The translations under genes were made by a program, and so were the position numbers. Shown here in pieces: positions 8,211-17,087 of a stretch of 64,000 nt of DNA. Origin of the DNA: PALSA-600 sp037142875 (GTDB lineage Bacteria; Actinomycetota; Thermoleophilia; Gaiellales; Gaiellaceae); assembly GCA_037142875.1 (NCBI GenBank), contig JBAWZV010000001.1:124001-188000 (forward strand), in the 5' to 3' direction. Every line of letters starts with the position of its first letter. The first letter of the stretch is position 1. The notes beneath the pieces were generated by a model. It was not told the DNA's origin. It worked only from the letters and a program-made list of their open reading frames with translations, and did no database searches.

Positions 8211-9728
8211 TCATCGGGTCTGTGGGAAGCCGAGGTCGATCTTCGACGTCGCGGGGTCGGGCCAGCGGGAGGTGACGACCTTGGTGCGGGTGTAGAAGTC
8301 GATGCCTTCCGGGCCGTAGATGTGACGGTCGCCGAAGAGGCTCGCCTTCCAGCCGCCGAACGAGTAGTACGCGACGGGAACCGGGATCGGAACGTTGATC
8401 CCAACCATCCCGGCCTGCACGTCGAACTGGAACTGGCGGGCAACCCCACCGTCACGCGTGAAGATGGCCGTGCCGTTGCCGTAGGGGTTGTCGTTGATCA
8501 GCGAGACTGCCTCGTCGTAGGTGTCGACGCGGGTGATCCCGAGCACCGGCCCGAAGATCTCGTCGAGGTAGCTGTCCATCTCGGGCTTCACGTTGTCGAT
8601 CAGTGACGGCCCGAGGAAGAACCCCTCGCCGTCGGGGCAGTTGCCGCGGCCGTCGACAACGACAGTGGCGCCCTCGCTGGGTGCGCGTTCGACGTACGAG
8701 GCGACCCGATCGCGGTGCTCCCTCGTGACGAGCGGCCCCATCTCGGAGTCGGGGTCGAGACCATGGCCGACCTTGACATTCGGGATGCGCGCCTTGATCG
8801 CTTCGACGAGCCGGTCGCCGACCCCGGCGACAGCGACGACCATCGAGATCGCCATGCAGCGCTCACCCGCCGACCCATAGGCAGCCGAGACGGCGGCATC
8901 GGCAGCCATGTCGATGTCGGCGTCGGGCAGCACGATCATGTGGTTCTTCGCGCCGCCAAGCGCCTGGCAGCGCTTCCCGCGGGCAGTCGCAGTGCCGTAG
9001 ACGACCTTGGCGATCGGCGTCGATCCGACGAACGAGACGGCGGCGACGTCGGGGTGCTCGAGCAGCGCGTCGACCGCGACCTTGTCCCCGTTGATCACGT
9101 TGAAGACACCGGCGGGGACGCCGGCGTCCGCGAGCAGCTCTGCGGTGAGCATCGACGCGGACGGATCCTTCTCGGAGGGCTTGAGCACGAAGGTGTTCCC
9201 GCACGCGAGCGCCGGCGCCCACATCCACATCGGGACCATCGCGGGAAAGTTAAACGGGGTGATGCCCGCGACGACGCCGAGCGGCTGGCGGATCGAGTAC
9301 ACGTCGATCCCCGCCGAGGCCTGCTCGGAGAAGCCGCCCTTGAGCAGGGTCGGTAGGCCACAGCAGAACTCGATCACCTCGAGCCCGCGCGCCACCTCCC
9401 CGAGCGCGTCCGAGAGCACCTTGCCGTGCTCAAGCGTGAGCAGGCGGGCGAGATCTCGGCGGTGATCGTCGAACAGGCGGTGGATCGCGAAGAAGAGCTC
9501 TGCCCGTCGAGCCAGCGAGAGCGCTCGCCAGTCGGGGAAGGCAGCCTTGGCTGCTGCGACCGCAGCCCCCACCTCGCCGGCCGAGGCGAGATCAACAGCT
9601 CCGCTCTGGACTCCGGTCGCCGGGTTGTAGACGGCTCCGTGGCGGCCCGACGCCCCCTCGACGCGGGCACCGCCGATCCAGTGATTGATTGCGGTCACCG
9701 CCGCGGGGGCCTCTGCTGGTTCCGTCAC
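8211..9728 (-). CDS. mmsA: CoA-acylating (methyl)malonate-semialdehyde dehydrogenase
   Basis: This 505-aa aldehyde dehydrogenase oxidises malonate semialdehyde to acetyl-CoA, or methylmalonate semialdehyde to propionyl-CoA, using NAD and CoA. The cofactor and active-site segments are clear: ITPFNFPAMVPMW near 156-168, VLKPSEKDPSA near 181-191, and the catalytic C291 in AGERCMAIS. The true start is GTG at 9728, after a GAGGAGGC binding site. The much longer open frame upstream is antisense to the aminotransferase. With the class III aminotransferase at 10557 it could complete beta-alanine catabolism from uracil. Valine or inositol degradation are alternative roles of the family. Confidence 0.93.
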   Translation of the reverse strand: MTEPAEAPAAVTAINHWIGGARVEGASGRHGAVYNPATGVQSGAVDLASAGEVGAAVAAAKAAFPDWRALSLARRAELFFAIHRLFDDHRRDLARLLTLEHGKVLSDALGEVARGLEVIEFCCGLPTLLKGGFSEQASAGIDVYSIRQPLGVVAGITPFNFPAMVPMWMWAPALACGNTFVLKPSEKDPSASMLTAELLADAGVPAGVFNVINGDKVAVDALLEHPDVAAVSFVGSTPIAKVVYGTATARGKRCQALGGAKNHMIVLPDADIDMAADAAVSAAYGSAGERCMAISMVVAVAGVGDRLVEAIKARIPNVKVGHGLDPDSEMGPLVTREHRDRVASYVERAPSEGATVVVDGRGNCPDGEGFFLGPSLIDNVKPEMDSYLDEIFGPVLGITRVDTYDEAVSLINDNPYGNGTAIFTRDGGVARQFQFDVQAGMVGINVPIPVPVAYYSFGGWKASLFGDRHIYGPEGIDFYTRTKVVTSRWPDPATSKIDLGFPQTR

Positions 9729-9779
9729 GTTCGCCTCCTCGATGTCCGTGCGAGGGTAGCGAGCGGTAGCGTCCTTCGG

Positions 9780-10547
9780 ATGAGAATCGAGCTCCTCGAG
9801 CTCACCGAGCAGCCAGGGCTCTGGATCGCCCCCGACCCGACCAGCACCACGATCGCCACGCCGAGCTTCACGGTCGTCACGTCGGGCACGCAGGGCTCGG
9901 TTGAACGCGTTCGTCTGGGCGATGCGAGCCCCGCCACCGCTCTGGCGAAGGCACGAGCGATCGGTCGAAGCCACGGCCTCGAGGCGATGACGTGGTGGAT
10001 CGGCGAGCTCACCACGCCAGCGCGACTCGGCACGCAGCTTCGAGAGCTCGGTCTCGTACCCGACGCCGAGATGCCGACGCTGACATCCCTCACGATCGGG
10101 CACCGACCGCACGGGACGCCAACCGCCGAGGTTCGCCGCGTGACGACGTTCGAGGACTACCTCCGCGCCCTCGCAATCGACTGGGCCGTCTGGGATGTGC
10201 CCGCGGCGCTCCGCGCCGAGCGCCGCGCAAACGCTCAGACACACTGGAAGCTTCTGCAGGCAGATGGGCGGACCGGGCACCATCTCGCCCTCATGGATAG
10301 TCGCCCCGTCGGGTTCGGGCGGGTCGTCTTTGCCCCGGGCGCCGGCATCCTGATGGGCGGAGCGACGCTTCCCGAGGCACGCGGTCGGGGTGTCTATACG
10401 GCACTCGTGCACGCCCGCTTCGACGAGGCCGTCGAGCGAGGCACTCCGCGGCTCGCCGTTTCCGCCGGGGCGCTGTCGGCCCCGATCCTCGAACGTCTCG
10501 GCTTCGAACCGATCGGATTGGTCGAGCGACTGACCGACCGGCTGTAG
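9780..10547 (+). CDS. GNAT family N-acetyltransferase
   Basis: This 255-aa protein ends in a GNAT acetyl-CoA-binding fold. VGFGRVVFAPGAGILMGGATLPEA gives the beta4-beta5 core near 195-218, followed by the pyrophosphate loop ARGRGVYTALV near 219-229 and the terminal LERLGFEPIG. The N-terminal 110 residues are less conserved and may form a second degenerate GNAT module. It is divergent from mmsA by 51 nt and precedes the aminotransferase by 9 nt, so those two are probably co-transcribed. The substrate is unknown. Confidence 0.85.
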   Translation: MRIELLELTEQPGLWIAPDPTSTTIATPSFTVVTSGTQGSVERVRLGDASPATALAKARAIGRSHGLEAMTWWIGELTTPARLGTQLRELGLVPDAEMPTLTSLTIGHRPHGTPTAEVRRVTTFEDYLRALAIDWAVWDVPAALRAERRANAQTHWKLLQADGRTGHHLALMDSRPVGFGRVVFAPGAGILMGGATLPEARGRGVYTALVHARFDEAVERGTPRLAVSAGALSAPILERLGFEPIGLVERLTDRL

Positions 10548-10556
10548 AATCTCGGA

Positions 10557-11909
10557 ATGACAGTGCCAGAACCGAATCCCGAGCTCGGTCGCCAGATCGT
10601 CGAGGACGCGAAGCGTTACGTCCTCTACTCGTGGTCGGTGCAGGACGCGATCAACCCGATCGCCGTCGCAGGCGGGCAGGGCAGCTACTTCTGGGACTAC
10701 GACGGCAAGCGGTACCTCGACTTCGCCTCGCAGCTCGTCAACGTCTCGATCGGCTACGGGCATCCGAAGGTCGTCGCGGCGATCCAGAAGCAGGCGGCGC
10801 AGCTTGCGACGATCGGTCCGCCGATGGCGACGGAGTCGCGCTCGCGGCTCGGCAAGCTGCTGGCAGAGGTCACGCCAGGCGACCTGTCGCTCTCGTTCTT
10901 CACGAACGGCGGCGCCGAGGCGAACGAGAACGCGATCAAGCTTGCGCGCTGGTACACCGGCCGCCACAAGGTGATCGCCCGCTACCGCTCCTACCACGGT
11001 GCGACGGCAGGCGCGATGACGCTGACCGGGGATCCGCGACGTTGGCCGGCCGAGCCTGGCATTCCCGGCGTCGTCCGGATGTTCGACCCGTTCACGTATC
11101 GCTGCCCGGCGGGCCATCCCGACCCGTGCCCGGTCTGCAGCGGTGGGCCACATCTTGAGGAGATCCTCCAGTACGAGGGCGCCCACACGGTCGCCGCGGT
11201 CATCCTCGAGACGGTCACGGGCACGAACGGCATCATCGTGCCGCCCGACGGGTATCTCCAGTCGATCCGAGAGGTCTGTGACAAGTACGGGATCCTGCTG
11301 ATCGCCGACGAGGTCATGGCCGGCTTCGGCCGCACCGGAAAGTGGTTCGCGGTCGACAACTGGGATGTCGTCCCCGACATCATCACGATGGCCAAGGGGA
11401 TCAACTCCGGCTACGTCCCGCTCGGCGCAATGACCGTGCGCGAGCCGATCGCCGAGTGGATCCGCTCGAAGTACTTCGCCGGTGGCCTGACGTACTCGGG
11501 CCACCCGCTCGCCTGCGCCTCTGCCGTCGCCTCGATCGAGGCGTTCAAGGAGGAGGGGATCGTCGAGAACGCAGCCGCGATGGGCGAGGTCTTCGCCGTC
11601 GAGCTGGCTCGACTCGCCGAGAAGCATCCGTCAATCGGCGAGGTTCGCGGTCTAGGCTGCTTCTGGGGCCTCGAGCTCGTGAAGAACCGCGAGACGCGTG
11701 AGCCACTCGTGCCGTTCAACGGCGGCGGCGAGACGGCAAAGCCGGTAGCGATGATGCAGAAGCACGCACTCGGCAAGGGCCTGAACCTGATGGCCCACTG
11801 GAACGTCGCGATGGTCGCCCCGCCGCTGAACATCACGCGGGAAGAGCTCGACGAGGGCATCGCGATCCTCGACGGCGCGCTTGACGTGGCCGACGAGTTC
11901 TGCGACTAA
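10557..11909 (+). CDS. Class III PLP aminotransferase (beta-alanine/taurine:pyruvate type)
   Basis: This 450-aa class III (omega) aminotransferase has the PLP lysine K280 in DIITMAKGINSGY, preceded by the phosphate and ring contacts FTNGGAEANE (115-124), SYHGAT (145-150) and ADEVMAGFGRTG (250-261). A cysteine-rich insert RCPAGHPDPCPVC (182-194) marks the taurine-pyruvate-transaminase-like subgroup. In this locus the likely reaction is beta-alanine plus pyruvate to malonate semialdehyde plus alanine, feeding the dehydrogenase at 8211. Taurine, GABA or 3-aminoisobutyrate are possible alternatives. The ATG at 10557 starts 9 nt after the GNAT stop. Confidence 0.88.
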   Translation: MTVPEPNPELGRQIVEDAKRYVLYSWSVQDAINPIAVAGGQGSYFWDYDGKRYLDFASQLVNVSIGYGHPKVVAAIQKQAAQLATIGPPMATESRSRLGKLLAEVTPGDLSLSFFTNGGAEANENAIKLARWYTGRHKVIARYRSYHGATAGAMTLTGDPRRWPAEPGIPGVVRMFDPFTYRCPAGHPDPCPVCSGGPHLEEILQYEGAHTVAAVILETVTGTNGIIVPPDGYLQSIREVCDKYGILLIADEVMAGFGRTGKWFAVDNWDVVPDIITMAKGINSGYVPLGAMTVREPIAEWIRSKYFAGGLTYSGHPLACASAVASIEAFKEEGIVENAAAMGEVFAVELARLAEKHPSIGEVRGLGCFWGLELVKNRETREPLVPFNGGGETAKPVAMMQKHALGKGLNLMAHWNVAMVAPPLNITREELDEGIAILDGALDVADEFCD

Positions 11910-11916
11910 CCGTCGC

Positions 11917-13812
11917 TCAGCCGCTGATCACGTAGACGCGGAACGAGCCGGTGTCATCCGGCGGGTTGAGATCGCGCTGGTCGGCCGTCATCGTCGCCTC
12001 AACCATCTGCGCGCCTGCAGCAACCGCCTGGGTCTGAAGGTGGAGTGGCGTCTGCTGCCCGTTTCCGTTCACGTAGTCGAGGTGGCAGATCAGCCGTGTC
12101 GTCCCGACACAGCCCGTGCCATGCTCGTAGAGGGGCTGTGCGAGCAGCTTGAGCCCCGGCGGGATGTCGACCGTCGCGACGATGCCCGTCGCCGTCTCGG
12201 TACCGGTGTTCGTGAACCAGATCGTGAAGTTGACCTCGTCGCCGACCTTGGCCGTCGCGATCGAGCCGAACACCTGCGTGTTCACGTCGATCCCCGGCGG
12301 TGGCCCCGCCGCTCGGACCGACGCCTCCTGGAGCGCCGCCCCGAGATGCGTGCCGTAGCTCGCGACGTAGAGCGTCGCTGCCGCGACGAGGGCGCGCCGG
12401 ATCCACGCGCGGCGAGCAAGCTGCGACCAGGCGCAGACCGAGAAGATCGCCCAACACGGCGCAGTGAAGAGCAGGTAGCTCGATTTGATCGGGTCGCCGT
12501 AGCGCTGCGGAAACCGCATCACCATCACGACGAATGCGACAAACGCTGCCGTTGCCAGGACAGCGAGAAACCCGAGGCCCACGTCGGATACCCTCTCGCG
12601 TCGCCTGCGAGCCACCCGGATCGCGGCCGGTACGGCCAGCCAGCCAAGGCCGAAGAGTGCCAGCCCGTCGGCGACGAGCCCCAACACGCTCTGAGTCGAC
12701 GCTGTCACCCTGTCAACTCGGCTCGTCCCCTCCCAGAACGAGTGGATCGAGCCAAACCAGTCGCTCCAGAGCTCGGCGTGGAGCTTCGGGAGCAGCATGT
12801 CCGAGAAGACCGGGCGGTACGGGTGGAGGACGAGGTCACGCAGCGGCAGCCCGACGTAGAACGACGCGGGCTGATGGGGCATCATCAGGGTGGCCCGTGG
12901 GCGGAGGTTCGACTGGATCGGGTTATGCCACTTGGCCCCTGCGTAGATCCACCACGGCGACGCGACGACCACGGCGACCACGGCAGCGCGAGCGAGAAAC
13001 GGCAGCGCCTGACGGCGTCCAACGGCAAGAGTCGCGGCCAGGGTCACGCCCATCACGACGAGCGCCGACTCGCGTGTCGCGGCCGCCGCGCCACAAGCCG
13101 CCCCGAGCGACCACCCGAGGCGGACGGGCCAGCCGAGTCTGACGCCGCGCAGGAAGAAGAGCATTGCGCTCGCGCAGAGGAGGGCAAACGGCACCTCCGG
13201 GTGGAACAGGATTCCCATCCGGTAGACGACCGGGTACGCGGCGACAAACGCGCCCGCTGCGACCGCTCGCCGGGGGCTCTCCGGCCAGACCTCGCGCGCG
13301 ATCAGTCCCGTCACACCGATCAGCCCGAGAGCCGAGGCGAACGCGATCAGCTGTCCGGCGGCCCAGGGCATGGTCTTGCCGAGCGACACGGCGATATCGA
13401 GCCCCCACACGACCGCGATGGCTGCGGCCAGCACGCCGAGGCGGCGCCGTCCAAGCTGCGCCGAGGTGAGCGACGCGAGGGCGAGGGCGACGAGCGCGAG
13501 GAGCCCTCCTCTCGTCCAGCCCTTGCGGTGCGGGACAAGCGCCCAGGAGGGCACGGCGCGGACCAGGTGCTCCGCGCCGATCGCGACCAGATGAAACAGG
13601 GGCGGCGTCGCGTACTCCTGGTTGAGCGACTTTGGCGGCGTTGACCCGTGCGTGTCGAGGTACTGCGCGTACTGGAGGTGTGCTGCGGCATCGATCGCGC
13701 CGTCTCGTCCGACGGTCGAGAGTCCCTGCCACCCGAGCACGCTGTATGCGACGAGCGCAGCGATGATCAAGGCCTGCGAACGCGCCAGTTTCGGAACCGT
13801 CCAGTCGCGCAC
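11917..13812 (-). CDS. Polytopic GT39-like membrane protein with C-terminal DUF11 domain
   Basis: This 631-aa protein has about 10-12 predicted membrane spans up to residue 480. The first extracytoplasmic loop is rich in acidic and aromatic residues (GRDGAIDAAAHLQYAQYL), as in lipid-linked-sugar glycosyltransferases of the PMT/ArnT class. Residues about 500-631 form a DUF11/CARDB-like beta domain (GDEVNFTIWFTNTGTETATG), normally a secreted adhesin-type repeat. The start is GTG at 13812. It is convergent with the aminotransferase, 7 nt apart. A role in surface glycan or glycoprotein assembly is inferred from topology only. Confidence 0.7.
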   Translation of the reverse strand: MRDWTVPKLARSQALIIAALVAYSVLGWQGLSTVGRDGAIDAAAHLQYAQYLDTHGSTPPKSLNQEYATPPLFHLVAIGAEHLVRAVPSWALVPHRKGWTRGGLLALVALALASLTSAQLGRRRLGVLAAAIAVVWGLDIAVSLGKTMPWAAGQLIAFASALGLIGVTGLIAREVWPESPRRAVAAGAFVAAYPVVYRMGILFHPEVPFALLCASAMLFFLRGVRLGWPVRLGWSLGAACGAAAATRESALVVMGVTLAATLAVGRRQALPFLARAAVVAVVVASPWWIYAGAKWHNPIQSNLRPRATLMMPHQPASFYVGLPLRDLVLHPYRPVFSDMLLPKLHAELWSDWFGSIHSFWEGTSRVDRVTASTQSVLGLVADGLALFGLGWLAVPAAIRVARRRRERVSDVGLGFLAVLATAAFVAFVVMVMRFPQRYGDPIKSSYLLFTAPCWAIFSVCAWSQLARRAWIRRALVAAATLYVASYGTHLGAALQEASVRAAGPPPGIDVNTQVFGSIATAKVGDEVNFTIWFTNTGTETATGIVATVDIPPGLKLLAQPLYEHGTGCVGTTRLICHLDYVNGNGQQTPLHLQTQAVAAGAQMVEATMTADQRDLNPPDDTGSFRVYVISG

Positions 13813-13858
13813 CGATTCGATTATGGCCGATCAGCCGCGCGCGCTCCGCGCAGCCCGC

Positions 13859-14371
13859 TCAGCGGTCGCTTGGCAGGCACGACCAGATCTCGGTGTCGTC
13901 GCGCAGGTTCTGCTTCACGTGCTTGGAGCGCAGGACTCCTTCGAGGACGTAGCCGCACCGCTCCGCAACCCGCTTCGACCCGAGGTTCTCACAGCTGATC
14001 AGCAGCTCGCAGCGCAGCATTCCGAGCTCGTCGAACGCCCACTCGGTCAGCCGCGCAAGCGCCCAGGTCGCAATGCCCCGTCCGCGAGCGGCCGGCATGA
14101 CGACGTACCCGAGCTCTGCGGTGCGTGCGAGCTCGTCGATCTGCGGCGCAAGAGCGATACCCACAAAGGCGCCGTTCTCAACGATCACAAACGCCTCGCG
14201 GGTCCCCGCTTGGCGGCCTTCAACGATCCGATCAATCCACGAGGAGCTGAAGTTGGGTGGCGGCGGATCGGGCACCCGGGTGAAGCGCAGGACGTCCGGA
14301 TCGACGCCGAGCAGGTCGAGCTGCTCGGCGTCGCCCCGGACGAGCAGCCGAAACTCAAGCCGCCCGGTCAT
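13859..14371 (-). CDS. GNAT acetyltransferase, RimJ/RimL type
   Basis: This 170-aa protein shows the RimJ/RimL-like pattern: LEFRLLVRGDAEQLDLLG at the N-terminus, LGYVVMPAARGRGIATWALARL with the acetyl-CoA pyrophosphate loop near 90-112, and the terminal NLGSKRVAERCGYVLEGVLR near 130-150. These enzymes acetylate the N-terminus of ribosomal proteins or small amines. The ATG at 14371 overlaps the DUF5661 stop by 4 nt (ATGA), so the two are co-translated. Confidence 0.87.
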   Translation of the reverse strand: MTGRLEFRLLVRGDAEQLDLLGVDPDVLRFTRVPDPPPPNFSSSWIDRIVEGRQAGTREAFVIVENGAFVGIALAPQIDELARTAELGYVVMPAARGRGIATWALARLTEWAFDELGMLRCELLISCENLGSKRVAERCGYVLEGVLRSKHVKQNLRDDTEIWSCLPSDR

Positions 14372-14649
14372 CCCTCGGCCGCGTTCTCCCGCTTCGCCTC
14401 TTCTTCCATCCGCTCGAGCCGGGTGTAGTAGTCCGGGAACTCGTTCAGATGGGCGAGCGCGATCTTGCAGGTCACGTGCGGGTCGCTGTCGGTGACGTTC
14501 GTGAGCAGGTCGTGAAGACCGTGCTCCAGCTCGACATCCATCCCCATCCGCAGCTGCTCGACGTCGAACGGGGCCGTTGCCCAGTCGACGCCGATCGACT
14601 CGCCGACCTCACGTACCTCGGCAGCCGTAAACCCTTTCCGTTCACTCAT
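14368..14649 (-). CDS. DUF5661 family protein
   Basis: This 93-aa acidic helical protein matches the DUF5661 pattern, with FTAAEVREVGESIGVDW at the start, VELEHG near residue 40, then TNVTDSD and KIALAHLNEFPDYYTRLE. The conserved His and Glu residues might bind metal, but no function is established. A GGGAGAG binding site precedes the ATG at 14649. It lies between the lysine-rich peptide gene (22 nt upstream) and the acetyltransferase (4-nt overlap), forming a three-gene unit. Confidence 0.85.
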   Translation of the reverse strand: MSERKGFTAAEVREVGESIGVDWATAPFDVEQLRMGMDVELEHGLHDLLTNVTDSDPHVTCKIALAHLNEFPDYYTRLERMEEEAKRENAAEG

Positions 14650-14671
14650 CGGCTCTCCCTTCTCGAGCGGC

Positions 14672-14776
14672 TCAGGCGCTCTTCTCCTTACCGCGCTTCT
14701 CGGCCCGGCGCTCCTTGAGCGTCTTCTGGGCGGGCTTCTTCGGAGTCTTCTTCGGCTTCTCGGAGCTCTTCGCGAT
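14672..14776 (-). CDS. 34-aa lysine-rich basic peptide with apparent ATC start
   Basis: The frame reads AKSSEKPKKTPKKPAQKT then LKERRAEKRGKEKSA and stops at TGA, with 11 of 11 lysine codons being AAG and almost every third base G or C, as expected for a real gene here. A perfect GGAGG sits 5 nt before the first codon, which is ATC (14774-14776). No in-frame ATG, GTG or TTG is near. Either ATC is a rare natural start or the base is an error or mutation of ATG. The basic composition suggests nucleic acid or ribosome binding. It resembles in character the 62-aa protein at 16860. Unknown function. Confidence 0.55.
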   Translation of the reverse strand: MAKSSEKPKKTPKKPAQKTLKERRAEKRGKEKSA

Positions 14777-14842
14777 GACTGCCTCCTTCGTACAAAAGGG
14801 GCTCTCGACGTCTCTCCCCGGTGAGCTGCCGATGCTACCCGG

Positions 14843-16708
14843 TCAGCCGTGCAAGGCCCGCAGGGCGTTCAGAATCACACCCACGTCGATGACCTCCTGA
14901 AGCAACGCTCCGCGGACGGGCGGCAGGTAGCCCGCAGCCGCAACGACCATCGCCACGAGTGAGAGAGCGATCCCGATCAGGACGCTCTGCCGGGCGATCG
15001 CAAGCGAGCGGCGGCCGATACGGATCGCTTCGGTGACCCGATCGATGCGGTCCACGAGAACGACGGCGTCGGCCGTCTCCGACGAGACGGTTGCACCGGC
15101 CGAGCCCATTGCGATTCCGACATCAGCGAGCGCGAGCGCCGGAGCGTCGTTGATCCCATCGCCGACCATCACAACGGCGCACAGCTCCGGGAGTGCGGCG
15201 ACGGCGCGCACAACCTCGAGCTTCTGGTCGGGCGTCTGCTCGGCGTAGACGCGGTCGACGCCGAGCCGTTCGCCGATCGCCTCGGAGATGGCGCGCCGGT
15301 CACCCGTTACGAGCGCAACGTGCCTGATCCCCGCAGCGCGCAGGCCCGCCACGAGCTCGCCGGACTCCTCCCGGAGACGGTCACCGATGAGCACCGCCCC
15401 GGCCAGAACGCCGTCGACGGCGACGCGCACCTTTGCCGAGCCGGTGTCAACGTCAGCCGGCAGCCCAGGATCGACACCGTGCTCGCGAAGCCAGGCCGCG
15501 CTCCCGACGATGACATGGCGTCCGTCGACGGTCCCCGCAACGCCCCGGCCGAAGACCTCGCTCGTGTCCGTCGGGAACGAGCGGGCGAGACCCGCCGCAT
15601 CCGCTCCAGCTACGAGAGCATGGGCCAGCGGATGAGCCGAGAGCTGATCGAGAGACGCCGCGAGGCGCAGGACGTCGGAGGAGTCGAAGTCGTTCAACGC
15701 GATCACCCGCTCGAACTCTGGGCGCCCGAGCGTGAGCGTTCCGGTCTTGTCAAAGAGCACGGACCGCGCCTCGCCGAGCCGTTCGATCGTCCCGGCTCCC
15801 TTGACGACGACCCCAACGCGCGCCGCGCGCGAGACGCCCGACATGAGCGCGATCGGCGCCGCCAGGATCAGCGGGCACGGCGTCGCAACCACGAAGACGG
15901 CCAGAGCCCGGACGGGGTCGCCCGAGACCGCCCACGCAACCGCGGCGACGAAGGCCGTCGCTGGCAGAAAGACGAGCGCGTATCGATCGGCGATCCGGAC
16001 AAACGGTGCCCGCTGCTGCTCGGCCTGCTCGACGAGACGAACGAGCGCCGCATACGCGCTCTCAGCGGCCGGACGCAGTGCCCGGATCTCGAACGAGACG
16101 CCCGCTGCGGCTGTTCCGCTGCGAACGCTCCCTCCACGAGCGACCGTGACCGGCAAGGGCTCGCCCGTGAGCGCCGACTCGTCGACGAGCGCCTCATCGG
16201 AGACCACCATGCCGTCGACCGAGACGACCTCTCCGGCACGCACAACCACGACATCGCCCGCCGACACCTGGTCGACATCAACCTCGACGAGCTCGTCGCC
16301 GCGATGGATGACTGCGCTCCGCGGCGCACGGGCGACGAGAGCCGTCAGCTCTCTCCGAGCCCGCCGCTTCGCCGACTCCTCGAGCGCATTGCCTCCAGCG
16401 AGCATGAGTGCGACGACCGCCCCGGCGAGGTACTCCCCGAGCCCGAGCGCCCCCGCCATCGAGACGAGCGCGATCGCATCGACACCGACATCGCCGCGGA
16501 GGAGCGAGCGCACGACCGACACCGTCAGGGGAACAAGGAGCGAGGCTGTGGTGGCAGCCCAGAACACATCGGCGCCGCGGTGGTGGTCGAGTCCGGCAAG
16601 CGCGAGACCTACAAGCACGCCGACGAGCGCGGCGACGACCGCGATGAGAGCCGCTCTCGCGCGAACCACGGATGCCGCACTCCCCGTCGTTGTCGATTCG
16701 GACCTCAC
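14843..16708 (-). CDS. Heavy-metal translocating P1B-type ATPase
   Basis: This protein of about 621 aa has all P-type ATPase signatures: the TGEP actuator loop (181-184), the membrane TPCPL motif (276-280) that binds the exported metal, the phosphorylated D320 in DKTGT, SAHPLAHAL (HP loop, 358-366) and GDGINDAPAL near 530. It lacks an N-terminal HMA or His-rich metal-binding domain. CPx-type proteins with CPL usually export Zn, Cd, Co or Cu. Start choice is uncertain: GTG at 16708 keeps the first membrane pair, while longer frames run into intergenic sequence. No metal-responsive regulator is adjacent. Confidence 0.88.
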   Translation of the reverse strand: MRSESTTTGSAASVVRARAALIAVVAALVGVLVGLALAGLDHHRGADVFWAATTASLLVPLTVSVVRSLLRGDVGVDAIALVSMAGALGLGEYLAGAVVALMLAGGNALEESAKRRARRELTALVARAPRSAVIHRGDELVEVDVDQVSAGDVVVVRAGEVVSVDGMVVSDEALVDESALTGEPLPVTVARGGSVRSGTAAAGVSFEIRALRPAAESAYAALVRLVEQAEQQRAPFVRIADRYALVFLPATAFVAAVAWAVSGDPVRALAVFVVATPCPLILAAPIALMSGVSRAARVGVVVKGAGTIERLGEARSVLFDKTGTLTLGRPEFERVIALNDFDSSDVLRLAASLDQLSAHPLAHALVAGADAAGLARSFPTDTSEVFGRGVAGTVDGRHVIVGSAAWLREHGVDPGLPADVDTGSAKVRVAVDGVLAGAVLIGDRLREESGELVAGLRAAGIRHVALVTGDRRAISEAIGERLGVDRVYAEQTPDQKLEVVRAVAALPELCAVVMVGDGINDAPALALADVGIAMGSAGATVSSETADAVVLVDRIDRVTEAIRIGRRSLAIARQSVLIGIALSLVAMVVAAAGYLPPVRGALLQEVIDVGVILNALRALHG

Positions 16709-16859
16709 CCCGAGAACGTAGGTGGCCGCAGGCGAAAGCGCATGGGATGATTCGGAAGATCGACCGCGTGGTTTCCCACATGCTGCCGACCGACCCAGGA
16801 CCGCGAAGACCGCGCCCGGTACGGTGTCGGTCACAGGATCAACGGAGAGGTGGAAGCGG

Positions 16860-17048
16860 ATGAGTCCGACCAAGAAGCGCCAGACGATGGGCAAGTTCAC
16901 ACGCGAGCGCGAGCTCAGAGAGCGGCGCGAGCGCAAGCTTGAGAAGAAGGAAGGCAAGAAGCTGGCTGCTGCCGAGGGCGATGCGCCGGTCGAAGATCCG
17001 TTTGCGGTGCCGCTCGACGACGAACCGCTCGACCCACCGGTCGAGTAA
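16860..17048 (+). CDS. Small charged protein, unknown function
   Basis: This 62-aa protein has a strongly basic first half (MSPTKKRQTMGKFTRERE followed by RERRERK and EKKEGKK) and an acidic, proline-containing tail (DPFAVPLDDEPLDPPVE). Codon use matches the neighbours, and a GGAGAGG purine stretch precedes the ATG by about 8 nt. The dipolar layout suggests a helical nucleic-acid- or ribosome-associated protein, but I do not recognise the family. It is divergent from the P-type ATPase and 39 nt upstream of a secreted protein gene. Confidence 0.7.
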   Translation: MSPTKKRQTMGKFTRERELRERRERKLEKKEGKKLAAAEGDAPVEDPFAVPLDDEPLDPPVE

Positions 17049-17087
17049 GCCGGACCCACCGCACCTCCAGTAAGAAGGAATGCCACG

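Noticed and set aside
9729..11627. Upstream half of a very long minus-strand frame (8211-11627)
   Set aside because: The first 630 codons are antisense to the aminotransferase and acetyltransferase genes. The real dehydrogenase starts at GTG 9728 after a good ribosome binding site.
11881..13644. A 587-codon plus-strand frame
   Set aside because: It is antisense to the GT-C/DUF11 gene, and is Arg-rich and repetitive, as expected from shadow frames.
14715..14900. A 61-codon plus-strand frame over the lysine-rich gene
   Set aside because: It has no ribosome binding site, while the minus-strand frame has GGAGG and strong codon bias.
15320..16750. A 476-codon plus-strand frame
   Set aside because: It is antisense to the P-type ATPase, whose motifs are all intact on the other strand.
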